From JABDGM01 sp963738665 (GTDB lineage Bacteria; Planctomycetota; Planctomycetia; Pirellulales; Lacipirellulaceae), in assembly GCA_963738665.1 (NCBI GenBank), contig CAVTXL010000013.1, positions 62,001 to 126,000 of the forward strand: 64,000 bases of DNA. Reading direction: 5' to 3'. The first letter of the stretch is position 1. Every line of letters begins with the position of its first letter. The translations under genes were made by a program, and so were the position numbers. This document shows, one piece after another, positions 48,641 through 56,907 of this stretch. A model generated the notes under the pieces. The model ran no database searches. It worked only from the letters and a program-made list of their open reading frames with translations, and had not been told where the DNA came from.

Positions 48641-50350
48641 TCATGCGCGGCCGCGGCGCTTCGTCACGAGGCCCCCCATCGCCAGTGCCCACAGGAGGAG
48701 AACGGCCAAAGCCGGCTCGGGCACCGGCATGAAGAACACGTTGTTTTGAATGTTCGAAATCGACGTGTTCCAACGAATGACGTCCGAGAGGCGGACCGAT
48801 TCCAGCCAAGCGATATCGTCGGGCGACAAATCGGGGTCGTTGCGATACCAGAAGCGGTCGCCATCGCGAGTGCGGGTGAATTGCTCGACGAGGCCGGCTG
48901 AGATAAGTGGCCCCACCTGCTGGCCGGGAAGGTGATCTTCGGCCACCGCCCCGACCCAGACGTCAATGTCGTTGAAGTCGCAACTGCCCGGCGAATCGCA
49001 GTACAAATCACTGAGGGCAGCCTGAGTCGACGGATCCGACGTGATTTCGTCGAAGGAGTCGATGGGATTCAATCCGTAGGCCTGACGGATCGAATTGTAA
49101 TCGGGCAGGCCGTGGTCGCGGCCACGCTGAATGTTAAGGGCGCCTAGATCGAAGCCGCCAGCCAGGGGTTCGCCGAACAGAAAATCTCGCACGTCGTCGA
49201 TGAGGTGCATGTCGACTTCCTGTTGCTCTTCGGAAGCGAGGCCCTTGAGCATGTAATCCAATTCGCCCGGATCGGATATGTTGTGCGGTTTGAAGAACGC
49301 GTCGCGCAGTGCCATCGGCCCGCCGGGTGCTTCCGTGCCGTCGTTCTGCATCCGCATCAGCCGGGGCGGCAGCATGGTATGGCCGACGCGAAACAGGGCC
49401 GTGGAAAACTCGGTGGCAATCGACGCATCGACATCGTCCTGGTAGGCGCCGGTGAAGCCGGGTGCACTCGCACCCAGCAGCGCGGGCAAGAACTCGTTGT
49501 AGGTGATCACCTGAATTTCAGCGCCGACGAGCTTGCGAACCCGTTGGTAAATCGCTTCGTCCGTGCCGCCCACGGTGCTTTCAATTTGGGCGGCCAGGCG
49601 ATTGTGCTCACGCATCATCAGCGTGTGGATTGCCGTCAGGCCAACCTGTTCGTTGACGCGAACGTCGCCGGCCACGTAGAACTGAGAGCGATCGGGGGCG
49701 CCGTTGTCGCCGTTGGGCAGGTTCAGGTCGGGCGTGTTCAGCGGCAGCAGATTGCCGGCACTCGTTTTGAGGCGGCCGCCGACGCCAGTGCACAGCGCCA
49801 GAGCCCGATTGGCGCTCGAACCATACACTTGCGAGCCGTCGAGGTACGACGTGATGGAGTTGATTTGCTGCCGCGGGTTGCCGGGGTCGGTGCCGGTCGT
49901 CACGTCAAACAGCGAGCGCGTAAATGGCATCAGGGCCGTGCCGGTGTTATTCGGGTCGAAGACCGGGTCGCCGGCCGGGATCGGGATATCGAATTCTTCG
50001 GTCGTCGGCGGATTGAAAGTCATCGTCAAGTCGATGTCATGATCGACAAATTGGCCCCACTGAAAGACCCAGTCGGTCATGTGGTGGGCGTTGGGGGCCA
50101 TGACGGTCTGTGCAATGGCGACGTTGCTGATTTCGCGGGCACTGGGCCGATTTGGGCCGGCCGGCGAAGCATAGCCGTCGGAATAGGCGGCAAATGATTT
50201 TCGAATGAGCTGCGTATTGGCAGCGCCCCAAGCGGGGTTCGATAGGTTGTTGTTCGTGCCGTCGTACGAGCGATTTTCGGCGTTTGCGGCGGCGGCGAAG
50301 GCCGCCAGGCACGTGACCGTCAGGCCGACGCGGAATGTGCAGCGCATCAT
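48641..50350 (-). CDS. Animal-type heme peroxidase with PEP-CTERM anchor
   Basis: 569 residues. Signal peptide (1-24). The An_peroxidase signature has Gln100, Asp103 and distal His104 in 'WGQFVDHDIDLT', the proximal His in 'ALFRVGHTMLPPRLMRM', and 'LNIQRGRDHGLPDYNSIRQA' near the C-terminus. The last 25 residues 'VPEPALAVLLLWALAMGG' plus basic residues form a PEP-CTERM sorting signal. Haem-containing oxidase of halides or phenols at the cell surface, resembling myeloperoxidase/peroxidasin. Stands alone; start ATG 50350 or 50347. Confidence 0.92.
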   Translation of the reverse strand: MMRCTFRVGLTVTCLAAFAAAANAENRSYDGTNNNLSNPAWGAANTQLIRKSFAAYSDGYASPAGPNRPSAREISNVAIAQTVMAPNAHHMTDWVFQWGQFVDHDIDLTMTFNPPTTEEFDIPIPAGDPVFDPNNTGTALMPFTRSLFDVTTGTDPGNPRQQINSITSYLDGSQVYGSSANRALALCTGVGGRLKTSAGNLLPLNTPDLNLPNGDNGAPDRSQFYVAGDVRVNEQVGLTAIHTLMMREHNRLAAQIESTVGGTDEAIYQRVRKLVGAEIQVITYNEFLPALLGASAPGFTGAYQDDVDASIATEFSTALFRVGHTMLPPRLMRMQNDGTEAPGGPMALRDAFFKPHNISDPGELDYMLKGLASEEQQEVDMHLIDDVRDFLFGEPLAGGFDLGALNIQRGRDHGLPDYNSIRQAYGLNPIDSFDEITSDPSTQAALSDLYCDSPGSCDFNDIDVWVGAVAEDHLPGQQVGPLISAGLVEQFTRTRDGDRFWYRNDPDLSPDDIAWLESVRLSDVIRWNTSISNIQNNVFFMPVPEPALAVLLLWALAMGGLVTKRRGRA

Positions 50351-50614
50351 GAGGTCAACTCTCAGCTATAACGTCACGAGACGCTGTGCCAACCGTACAT
50401 GGGGCCGACGGGCACCACGCGACGAATTGTTGCCGAAGCAGGTCGGCGGCGATCACAGCACTCGCAACCGTGAAAAGAAACCGCCGCCCGCAGATGGCGG
50501 CCAATACCAAATTGACCGACAGGAGAAGTTTGCCCGGGACCGCCCCCGTCAACCAGCTTTTAAGATGGACGGGTTGTGCAGAGTTGTCAAGCAATTGCCG
50601 GCCGGGGCGATGAA
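50351..50614. other. Intergenic, 264 bases upstream of the peroxidase gene
   Basis: Should contain the peroxidase promoter. No protein-coding frame is convincing, and no RNA or clear terminator was recognised. Confidence 0.3.
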
Positions 50615-51457
50615 CTAGCGGCTCGGATCCCCACCCGGTGATGCCGTTTTTCCCAATTTTTCCAGTCGCGGTAGGTCGGCCTCCGTCACGCAGAGCCGCT
50701 CGATTGCCGTCGCCCGGCCCGTTTCCGGCTCGCAGGTCACGATGGCCCCGTTGATCCGCACGTCGCCCGTGGCCACGTCGAACTCGGTCGGCAGGCCGGT
50801 AAGGGTGGTTTCCATTACCCGGTCGATGCGGCGGCCGAGGATGCTTTCGTGGGGGCCTGTCATGCCCACATCGCACTGAAAGGCGGTCCCCCCGGGCAGA
50901 ATGCGCTCGTCAGCGGTGGGCACGTGCGTGTGCGTGCCGAGGACGGCAGTGACGCGGCCATCGAGGAAGCGGCCCATGAGCTGCTTATCGCTGGTAGCTT
51001 CGCCGTGGAAATCGACGATGCGGACGCGGACGTCATTGGGAATTTGGGCCAGCACGCGATCGGCCGCCGCCCAGGGGCTGTCGACCGGCTTCATGAACAG
51101 CCGGGCCAGCAGCGAGACGATCGCGACGTGGACGCCGTTGCGACCCCGCACGACGGCCCACTCGCGGCCGACCGATTCGGGCGGAAGATTCGCCGGCCGA
51201 ACGATGTTCGCTTCCTTCTCGAGCGTCGAGTAAATCTCCTTACGGCGATAGATGTGATCGCCCAGAGTGATCGCGTCGACCCCGGCCTTGGTCAGCTCGC
51301 GAAAAATGGCCGGCGTGATGCCCGAGCCGCCGGCCGAGTTTTCGGCGTTGGTGATGATCAGGTCAAGCTGCTTCTCGACGGCCAGGCCCGCAACGGCACG
51401 GCAGACGATGCTGCGCCCCGGGCTGCCCACGATGTCGCCGATGAGGAGGATGCGCAT
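50615..51457 (-). CDS. ymdB: YmdB-family metallophosphoesterase (2',3'-cyclic phosphodiesterase type)
   Basis: 280 residues from ATG 51457 ('MRILLIGDIVGSPGR'); an upstream in-frame ATG at 51493 adds 12 atypical residues. Metal-binding motifs 'GDIVGSPGR', 'NAENSAGGSGI', 'LGDHIYRRKE' and 'GTHTHVPTADERILP' match the TIGR00282 family. In Bacillus YmdB hydrolyses cyclic nucleotides and affects RNase Y-linked processes; ymdB commonly sits next to rny. Here the two genes are separated by about 1.8 kb of inserted toxin-antitoxin-type genes. Confidence 0.9.
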   Translation of the reverse strand: MRILLIGDIVGSPGRSIVCRAVAGLAVEKQLDLIITNAENSAGGSGITPAIFRELTKAGVDAITLGDHIYRRKEIYSTLEKEANIVRPANLPPESVGREWAVVRGRNGVHVAIVSLLARLFMKPVDSPWAAADRVLAQIPNDVRVRIVDFHGEATSDKQLMGRFLDGRVTAVLGTHTHVPTADERILPGGTAFQCDVGMTGPHESILGRRIDRVMETTLTGLPTEFDVATGDVRINGAIVTCEPETGRATAIERLCVTEADLPRLEKLGKTASPGGDPSR

Positions 51458-51605
51458 ATTAGAATTGAGTTCGGAATTATCGCAAATCGCCACGGGAAGT
51501 TTACGATGAAATCGTTCCTCTTGCTACGGTTCTTTTGTGCTTCCGTGCTTTCTTGACAGCGCATCCCAAAAAAGGGATAATTGAGCAGCAATGCCGAATC
51601 CGCCG

Positions 51606-51967
51606 ATGAAGCCCTTGGAATGGGTCGGCTCATCGAAAGCTGATTTGATTGCTTTCCCGGTTCCGTGCGCCGAATTGCCGGGTATCCGCTTTACCTCGCG
51701 CAAACCGGGATGAAGAGCCCGACGGCGAAGCCGTTCAAGGGATTCGGCGGCGCGGGTGTTTTGGAAATCGTCGCTGATCACGATGGGAACACGTATCGCG
51801 CTGTATACACCGTGAAATTTGCCAAGGCCGTTTTCGTGCTGCACGCCTTCCAAAAGAAGTCGAAGAAAGGCCTTGCCACGGCCAAGGCCGACGTAGAGAC
51901 CGTGCGGCGGCGGCTCAGGCCAGCGGTAGAAGTTTTTCTTGAACGATACGAGAGCGAGGGGAAATGA
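51606..51967 (+). CDS. HigB/Gp49-like type II toxin (one frameshift)
   Basis: The ATG at 51606 (or in-frame ATG 51591) gives 'MKPLEWVGSSKADLIAFPVP'. Restoring one base near 51662 continues into 'RRIAGYPLYLAQTGMKSPTA', then 'GFGGAGVLEIVADHDGNTY', 'YTVKFAKAVFVLHAFQKKSK' and 'KADVETVRRRLRPAVEV'. This is the RelE-superfamily Gp49/HigB toxin fold (PF05973-like), an mRNA interferase that cuts at the ribosome. The stop overlaps the antitoxin start (ATGA). The frameshift would inactivate the toxin if real. Confidence 0.85.
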
Positions 51968-52287
51968 AGAATGAGAAAGTTCAGCGCGGTAGTGGCAACG
52001 TGTTTGCCGATTTGCACATTCCCAACCCAGAACAATATCTTGCCAAAGCGGAACTTGCCGCCAAGATTCTAAAGATCGTCCAACGTCGCCGGCTAACCCA
52101 GGCTGCAGCGGGCAAGCTGTTGGGAATTACGCAACCGAAGGTATCCGCTCTTTTGAATGGCCGCCTGGACGGATTCTCCAGCGACCGACTGTTCCGCTTC
52201 CTAAACGCACTTGGGTGCGACGTTCGGATTAGCGTTTCAGCACCGCGCCCTGACACGCGGGGACGCGTTCGCGTTTTGACGCAATAG
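51964..52287 (+). CDS. HigA-like XRE-family antitoxin
   Basis: 107 residues. The N-terminal arm 'SGNVFADLHIPNPEQYLAKA' is typical of HigA partners of Gp49 toxins. The helix-turn-helix is 'RLTQAAAGKLLGITQPKVSA' and 'LLNGRLDGFSSDRLFRFLNA'. Overlaps the toxin gene by four bases, toxin first, which is the higBA order. It should bind the operon promoter in 51458-51590 as autorepressor, which is inferred from the family. Confidence 0.9.
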   Translation: MKNEKVQRGSGNVFADLHIPNPEQYLAKAELAAKILKIVQRRRLTQAAAGKLLGITQPKVSALLNGRLDGFSSDRLFRFLNALGCDVRISVSAPRPDTRGRVRVLTQ

Positions 52288-52310
52288 CGAACAGTCGCCA
52301 CTCAGGAGCT

Positions 52311-52618
52311 TTACATTCTTCGGACGTTACTATCCGGCTGATGAACTTGGTCGCCGCCGAGAGAACGGCGGGTATAAGCAATGCAGGCTTGAATGTCGGC
52401 GGGCTCCAGAAACGGATACTCCGCCAGAAGATTTTCCCGAGTGTCCCCAGTCTCCAGCATTCCCAAAACGTGATCGACCGCGATCCGCATGCCGCTTATT
52501 ATGGGTTTGCCGCCAAAAATCTGCGGGTCTAACGCCTTGGCGATGTCGCGGCAGGTTTTTGCGGCTGACGCGTCGGTGGGCTCTTTCGTGCTGGCGATAA
52601 CGCGAGGGTATGGGCCGA
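52311..52618 (-). pseudogene. DUF433 antitoxin-like remnant fused in frame to a diverged copy of the rny 3' end
   Basis: The minus-strand frame reads 'PRVIASTKEPTDASAAKTC' then 'RDIAKALDPQIFGGKPIISG', 'MRIAVDHVLGMLETGDTREN' and 'YPFLEPADIQACIAYTRRSL'. The second half (about 52311-52530) is a DUF433 domain (VapB-like antitoxin, often paired with a PIN-like toxin). The first half matches the C-terminus of RNase Y ('VIASTKQTSDESAAKICR'). DNA at 52534-52605 aligns with rny at 53311-53382 at roughly 80 % by eye. There is no start codon upstream, only the stop of the preceding small ORF, so the DUF433 gene has lost its own beginning. Confidence 0.8.
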
Positions 52619-52619
52619 A

Positions 52620-52820
52620 TTAACTGCGGGCGATTTGATGTGCTTCGTAGCGCGCTATTTCCTCTTTAAGCCGATTAATGAATCGCATGAGCGACTCCAT
52701 TTCCATTTCCCGCAGAGTTTGATCTTCGTAATCCTCGTTGACGACTTCCGCATAACTTTCTTCCAGGAGGCGAAGCTTCTCGCGCGTGTTGGCCAGCTCA
52801 AGGTCATTTTGCAGCGTCAT
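52620..52820 (-). CDS. Small coiled-coil-like partner of the nucleotidyltransferase-fold protein
   Basis: 66 residues: 'MTLQNDLELANTREKLRLLE', 'EESYAEVVNEDYEDQTLRE' and 'MRFINRLKEEIARYEAHQIA'. Highly charged and helical, probably coiled coil. Its start overlaps the stop of the upstream gene by four bases (ATGA), so the two form a pair. Small helical partners with a nucleotidyltransferase-fold protein are a common toxin-antitoxin layout. Which one is the toxin cannot be told. Confidence 0.65.
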   Translation of the reverse strand: MTLQNDLELANTREKLRLLEESYAEVVNEDYEDQTLREMEMESLMRFINRLKEEIARYEAHQIARS

Positions 52821-53218
52821 AACAGCACCTCCACCATTCCTTTCGGCACTCCGTTCCGGTCGGCCGCAAACAGCTTCGAGACATATTGGTCAAATCGCTT
52901 CGTCGCCGCTATTGCAATATCGAGAAACGGCAGGCCGGCTTTCAACTCACGAACGGCAGCCAAGTCCTTGGGTTGGCCCGGGCGAAACAGCAATACGCAG
53001 TCGACGTCGTTTAGCTCCATTATATCCGTGACAAAACTGCCGTTCAAAATGATTCGCTCCGCGCCGGCCCGATCGGCAAGATCGACCAGCCACCGAACCG
53101 ACTCCATTTGAACTCTACGAATTTCGGACATCCGGCCGAATCGGACGTCTATTTCCTCGAGCGTGCCGGCGGGGATACCCAGCGGCAATCGGCCCAAGTC
53201 GTCGAACCGAGGGATCAT
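52817..53218 (-). CDS. Nucleotidyltransferase-fold protein (DUF6932-like)
   Basis: 133 residues: 'MIPRFDDLGRLPLGIPAGTL', 'RRVQMESVRWLVDLADRAGA', then 'ILNGSFVTDIMELNDVDCVL'. The last has the GS...D.D pattern of the Pol-beta nucleotidyltransferase fold. The N-terminal 'IPxF..xGxLPxGI' is typical of a family found in toxin-antitoxin-like pairs. Starts 10 bases after the rny stop, so it is likely co-transcribed with rny, and overlaps the 66-residue partner by four bases. Confidence 0.72.
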   Translation of the reverse strand: MIPRFDDLGRLPLGIPAGTLEEIDVRFGRMSEIRRVQMESVRWLVDLADRAGAERIILNGSFVTDIMELNDVDCVLLFRPGQPKDLAAVRELKAGLPFLDIAIAATKRFDQYVSKLFAADRNGVPKGMVEVLL

Positions 53219-53228
53219 AGCGAATCGA

Positions 53229-54839
53229 TTACCGCGCCGTCTCCGTCACCCGCGTCTCGCGAATCATCGTCACCTTGATCTCGCCTGGGTACGTGAGCTG
53301 CTCTTCAAATGCCTTGGCGATGTCGCGGCAAATTTTGGCGGCCGATTCGTCGCTGGTTTGCTTCGTGCTGGCGATGACACGGACCTCGCGGCCGGCCTGG
53401 ATGGCGAAGGCCTGTTCGACGCCGGGGAAGCTGGTGGCAATGGTTTCCAGTTCCTGCATCCGCTTGACGTAGCGGTCGAGCGTTTCACGTCGGGCGCCGG
53501 GCCGGCTGGCGCTGGCGGCGTCGGCCGCGGCCACGAGCACGGTGTAGGGCATGTCGATCCGGATGTCGTCGTGATGGCCGAGCGCCGCGTGGACGACTTC
53601 GGGGCCTTCGCCATAACGCTTGAGGATATCGGCGCCGATTTGGGGGTGGCCGCCTTCCGCGTCGTGGTCGGCCGCCTTGCCGATATCGTGCAAGAGGCCG
53701 GCGCGGCGGGCCAACGTGCCGTCGAGGCCGATTTCGTCGGCGATCATGCCGGCGACGAACGCGACCTCGATCGAATGCCGCAGCACATTCTGGCTGTAGC
53801 TGGTGCGGTATTTGAGCCGGCCCAATAAGATGACGACCTGCTCCTTCAGGCCGCGGACTTGCACCTCTTGTACGGCCTCGTCGCCGGCGCGGCGGATTTG
53901 CTGTTCCACGTCCTTCTGCGTCTCGGCCACGATCTCTTCAATTCGCGACGGGTGAATGCGGCCGTCGGCGATCAGCTTATTCAGGGCAATGCGGGCCACC
54001 TCGCGGCGGACCGGATCGAACGCGCTGACAATGACGACGCCGGGCGTGTCGTCGATGATCACGTCGACGCCGGTCGCCTTTTCGAACGAGCGGATGTTGC
54101 GGCCCTCGCGGCCGATAATGCGGCCCTTCATTTCATCGTTGGGAATGTCGACCGTGCTGGTCGTGGCCTCGGCCGTGTGGCTGGCGGCGAAACGCTGAAT
54201 CGAGGTGATCAGCATTTCCTTGGCCTTAGCATCGCAGACGGCAGTCAGTTCCCGTTCCTGCTTGAGGATCAAGGCCCCTTGTTCGTGGGTCAGTTCCTGG
54301 TCGAGCCGTTCCAGCAGGCGGCGCTTGGCCTCCTCGGGCGAGAGGCCGCTGATTTGATGCAATGTTTGCCGCTGGATGTCGAGCAGGTGGTCGAGCTCCG
54401 ATTGCCGGCGGCCGGCGTCTTCGAGTTTTTCGGCCAGCTTTCGCTGATTGTTCTCGACCATTTTTTCTTGCTTCTGGAGCTGGTCGGTTCGCTGCTGAAC
54501 GGCGTCTTGCTGGCGATCGAGGGTCCGTTCCTTTTCGAACAATTTCTGGCGGACTTCATTGAGCTGCTCTTCGATTTTAGTTTTTTCGCGGAGGGCCATC
54601 TCGCGGGCGTCGACTTCCACTTCTTTGCGGCGGGCGCCGGCTTGGATCTCGGCCTTTTCGATGATTTGGCGGGCTTCTCTTTCGGCGTCTCGCTTACGTA
54701 GGTAGCCCAACAGCTTGAAAACGCCCATGCCCATGCCGGCGGCGACGACGGCCACGATCGCGTAGCCCCACATGCCGGCCGAACCGCTCTGCTGGGCGCC
54801 CTGCTGAGCAAGCAGAAAGTCAATTTGATTGATCGCCAC
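53229..54839 (-). CDS. rny: Ribonuclease Y
   Basis: 536 residues from a GTG at 54839 ('AINQIDFLLAQQGAQQ'); longer frames upstream look non-coding. N-terminal membrane helix ('GYAIVAVVAAGMGMGVFKLL'), long coiled coil (about 45-200), KH domain ('GRIIGREGRNIRSFEKATGV'), and HD domain ('AGLLHDIGKAADHDAEGGHP' with the HD pair). C-terminal 'VIASTKQTSDESAAKICRD' and 'EIKVTMIRETRVTE'. RNase Y is the membrane-anchored endonuclease that starts mRNA decay. Complete, but a duplicate of its 3' end lies 780 bases downstream. Confidence 0.95.
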   Translation of the reverse strand: MAINQIDFLLAQQGAQQSGSAGMWGYAIVAVVAAGMGMGVFKLLGYLRKRDAEREARQIIEKAEIQAGARRKEVEVDAREMALREKTKIEEQLNEVRQKLFEKERTLDRQQDAVQQRTDQLQKQEKMVENNQRKLAEKLEDAGRRQSELDHLLDIQRQTLHQISGLSPEEAKRRLLERLDQELTHEQGALILKQERELTAVCDAKAKEMLITSIQRFAASHTAEATTSTVDIPNDEMKGRIIGREGRNIRSFEKATGVDVIIDDTPGVVIVSAFDPVRREVARIALNKLIADGRIHPSRIEEIVAETQKDVEQQIRRAGDEAVQEVQVRGLKEQVVILLGRLKYRTSYSQNVLRHSIEVAFVAGMIADEIGLDGTLARRAGLLHDIGKAADHDAEGGHPQIGADILKRYGEGPEVVHAALGHHDDIRIDMPYTVLVAAADAASASRPGARRETLDRYVKRMQELETIATSFPGVEQAFAIQAGREVRVIASTKQTSDESAAKICRDIAKAFEEQLTYPGEIKVTMIRETRVTETAR

Positions 54840-55614
54840 GGCCCGGACTCCTTTGCAGCGCGCAAGCGCGGTGGTATTCTTAAGCCAGCGCCACAGAGCA
54901 GAAGCGGGCGGAAGCCAGGCACCCACGCTAGCGCGAAGCAACCGCTTCGCGCTGCAGCATAGAGTGCTAGCTGCGAACGCCACCGGATCGCATGAAGATC
55001 GTCAAGTCGACGGCGCCCTCTGGCCCAAAGGATGGCATCGCTGCGCAGCCCCAGGGCGGCCGATTTCCGAATAGGTCAGAACAGGAAACGAAACCAGTGC
55101 GCAACGGCAAGAGTGGCCAGCGTTTCGGGCCGTCGCGGCGGCGCTCGCACGCAAGCGACAGTCGCCGCGCCAGTGTGGCGCAAAGGCCTTGCTCTCCGTG
55201 AAGCGCTCGCGCAAGCCCGTGTCCGGCGGCTGACCAGAAGGTCTGCCGCCAGCCGCTGCGCGTCTGGTTTCGCACGCCGAGCCGCCCCCGACAAAGCGAC
55301 CAGCAGGTCGCCCAAACGGCAACGGCCCAGGCCCAAAACCGGTACGTTCCAGAAACGGTCAATGGTTGACTTGAACTCATCCGCAAACAGATCGTATGTA
55401 GCGTCGCGTTCCGCTCGATGGCACAGTCGTGCAGTCGAACCGAACACATTCAGTTCCACAAATGGTGAGTAGGTGAGTAAGTTAGTACGTGAGTATGTCG
55501 CCAAGTCTTATCGGGACATACTCGCTTTTCAGCGACCGCCTTACTCGCCAATTTCATCATCGTATCAAATGTCGTGGGCAACGCAACCCGGAACAGGGCG
55601 TTATCGCATCAAAC
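54840..55614. other. Intergenic, about 775 bases with no recognised gene
   Basis: Minus-strand open frames here (for instance 'LNVFGSTARLCHRAERDATY' at about 55400-55450 and 'DLFADEFKSTIDRFWNVPVL' just downstream) are not recognisable and change frame. A small gene damaged by indels, in the position where zapA-like genes are sometimes found upstream of rny, cannot be excluded. A GTGAGTA-type simple repeat lies at 55463-55495. The rny promoter should be near 54850-55000. Confidence 0.35.
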
Positions 55615-56738
55615 ATGCAATTTGAGTTGGAAAACCGACTGGCCGCATCGTGGCCCTGCTCCGAGTGGCGAGACTGCCACGTCCTCATTGCCGTGTCGGG
55701 TGGGGCCGACAGCGTAGCCCTGCTGCGAGCCGTCGCTGCCCTGAAACGAGAGTGCGGCGGGCCGGGCGCGGTCTATGTCGCCCATCTCAACCACGGCCTG
55801 CGCGGTGAGGCGGCCGACGCCGACGAGGGCTGGGTGGAGGCGCTTTGCCAGGAGATGGGGCTGGCGGTCAGCGTCGGCCGGGCCGACGTAGGGGAACTGG
55901 CAAACCAGGCGGGCGACGGTTGGGAGGCGGCGGCCCGCTTGGCACGCTACGATTTTTTGCGCACCATGGCCGAACAGATCGGGGCGCGGTTCGTGGCCAC
56001 GGCGCACACGGCGGACGACCAGGTTGAGACCGTGCTGCATCACATCCTGCGCGGAACGGGGTTGGCTGGGCTGGCAGGCATTCCGCCCACGCGGCCCCTT
56101 TCGCCGAGCGTCACGCTCGTGCGGCCGCTGCTGAGGACGACGCGCGGGGAAATTGTCGAGTACTTAAAAGTCCTCAAACAGAATTACCGCAGCGATGCCT
56201 CCAATGCGGACGTGAGCTATACCCGCAACCGTATCCGGCAGGTGCTGCTGCCGCTCATTCGCGACCGATTCAATAGTGAGGTGGACGCGGCGCTATTGAG
56301 GCTCGCCGGCCAGGCGAGCGAAGCGCAGCATTGGCTGGGCGGCCATGCCCAGGAGCTTGTGAAGAAGTGCGTTACGTTCGCAGGTTCGTCTTCCACGCCG
56401 GCCCGGCTGGATCAGGACGAAGATCGCCACGATTCCTCTGGCTCCAAAAACTCTTCCGCCCCACCGCCCTCCTCTTCCCTTCGGCGCCGATTGCCAGCGT
56501 GCGAGTCGAGTGCCCTCCATTGGCGGGTGAACCGCCGCTAGTGATCCGGGAGGTCTTCAAGCTGGCCTGGGGGCGGGCGGGCTGGCCGCTGCAGGCGGCC
56601 GGTTTCGACGTGTGGCAGCAGCTCGCTGAGCTAGGGACGGGCGCCCAAACGGCCCAGCCGCTCATTTTGCCCGGTAATGTGCGAGCATCGCGCCAGGCGG
56701 GCAGTATTCTGTTGAGCCGCGCGGGCAGCCTCTCTTGA
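55615..56738 (+). CDS. tilS: tRNA(Ile)-lysidine synthase TilS (one frameshift)
   Basis: Start ATG 55615 ('MQFELENRLAASWPCSEWRD'). The PP-loop 'VLIAVSGGADSVALLRAV' (SGGADS at 28-33), 'YVAHLNHGLRGEAADADEGW', 'FVATAHTADDQVETVLHHIL' and 'YTRNRIRQVLLPLI' are TilS signatures. The enzyme adds lysidine to the wobble C34 of tRNA-Ile (CAU). The frame breaks between about 56350 and 56490: a Ser/Pro-rich junk tail appears in frame 1 while frame 2 carries 'VECPPLAGEPPLVIREVFKL' and 'ILPGNVRASRQAG', the C-terminal substrate-binding domain. As TilS is essential, this break is almost certainly an assembly error. Confidence 0.9.
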
Positions 56739-56907
56739 CGTTATTTGCGCCTCGAAGCTACCATCCTCCGCCCTAAATTGCGCATCTGGGGCAGGTTAAC
56801 TTTTGCCATGGGCATCGCGGAATAACTGTGCGCGAGTTGCGCTGCGGCTGCGCTCCGCTGCGCATCGCGTTTAAACCGGTGATGAGGTAGTAGACATCGT
56901 TTCGCGA

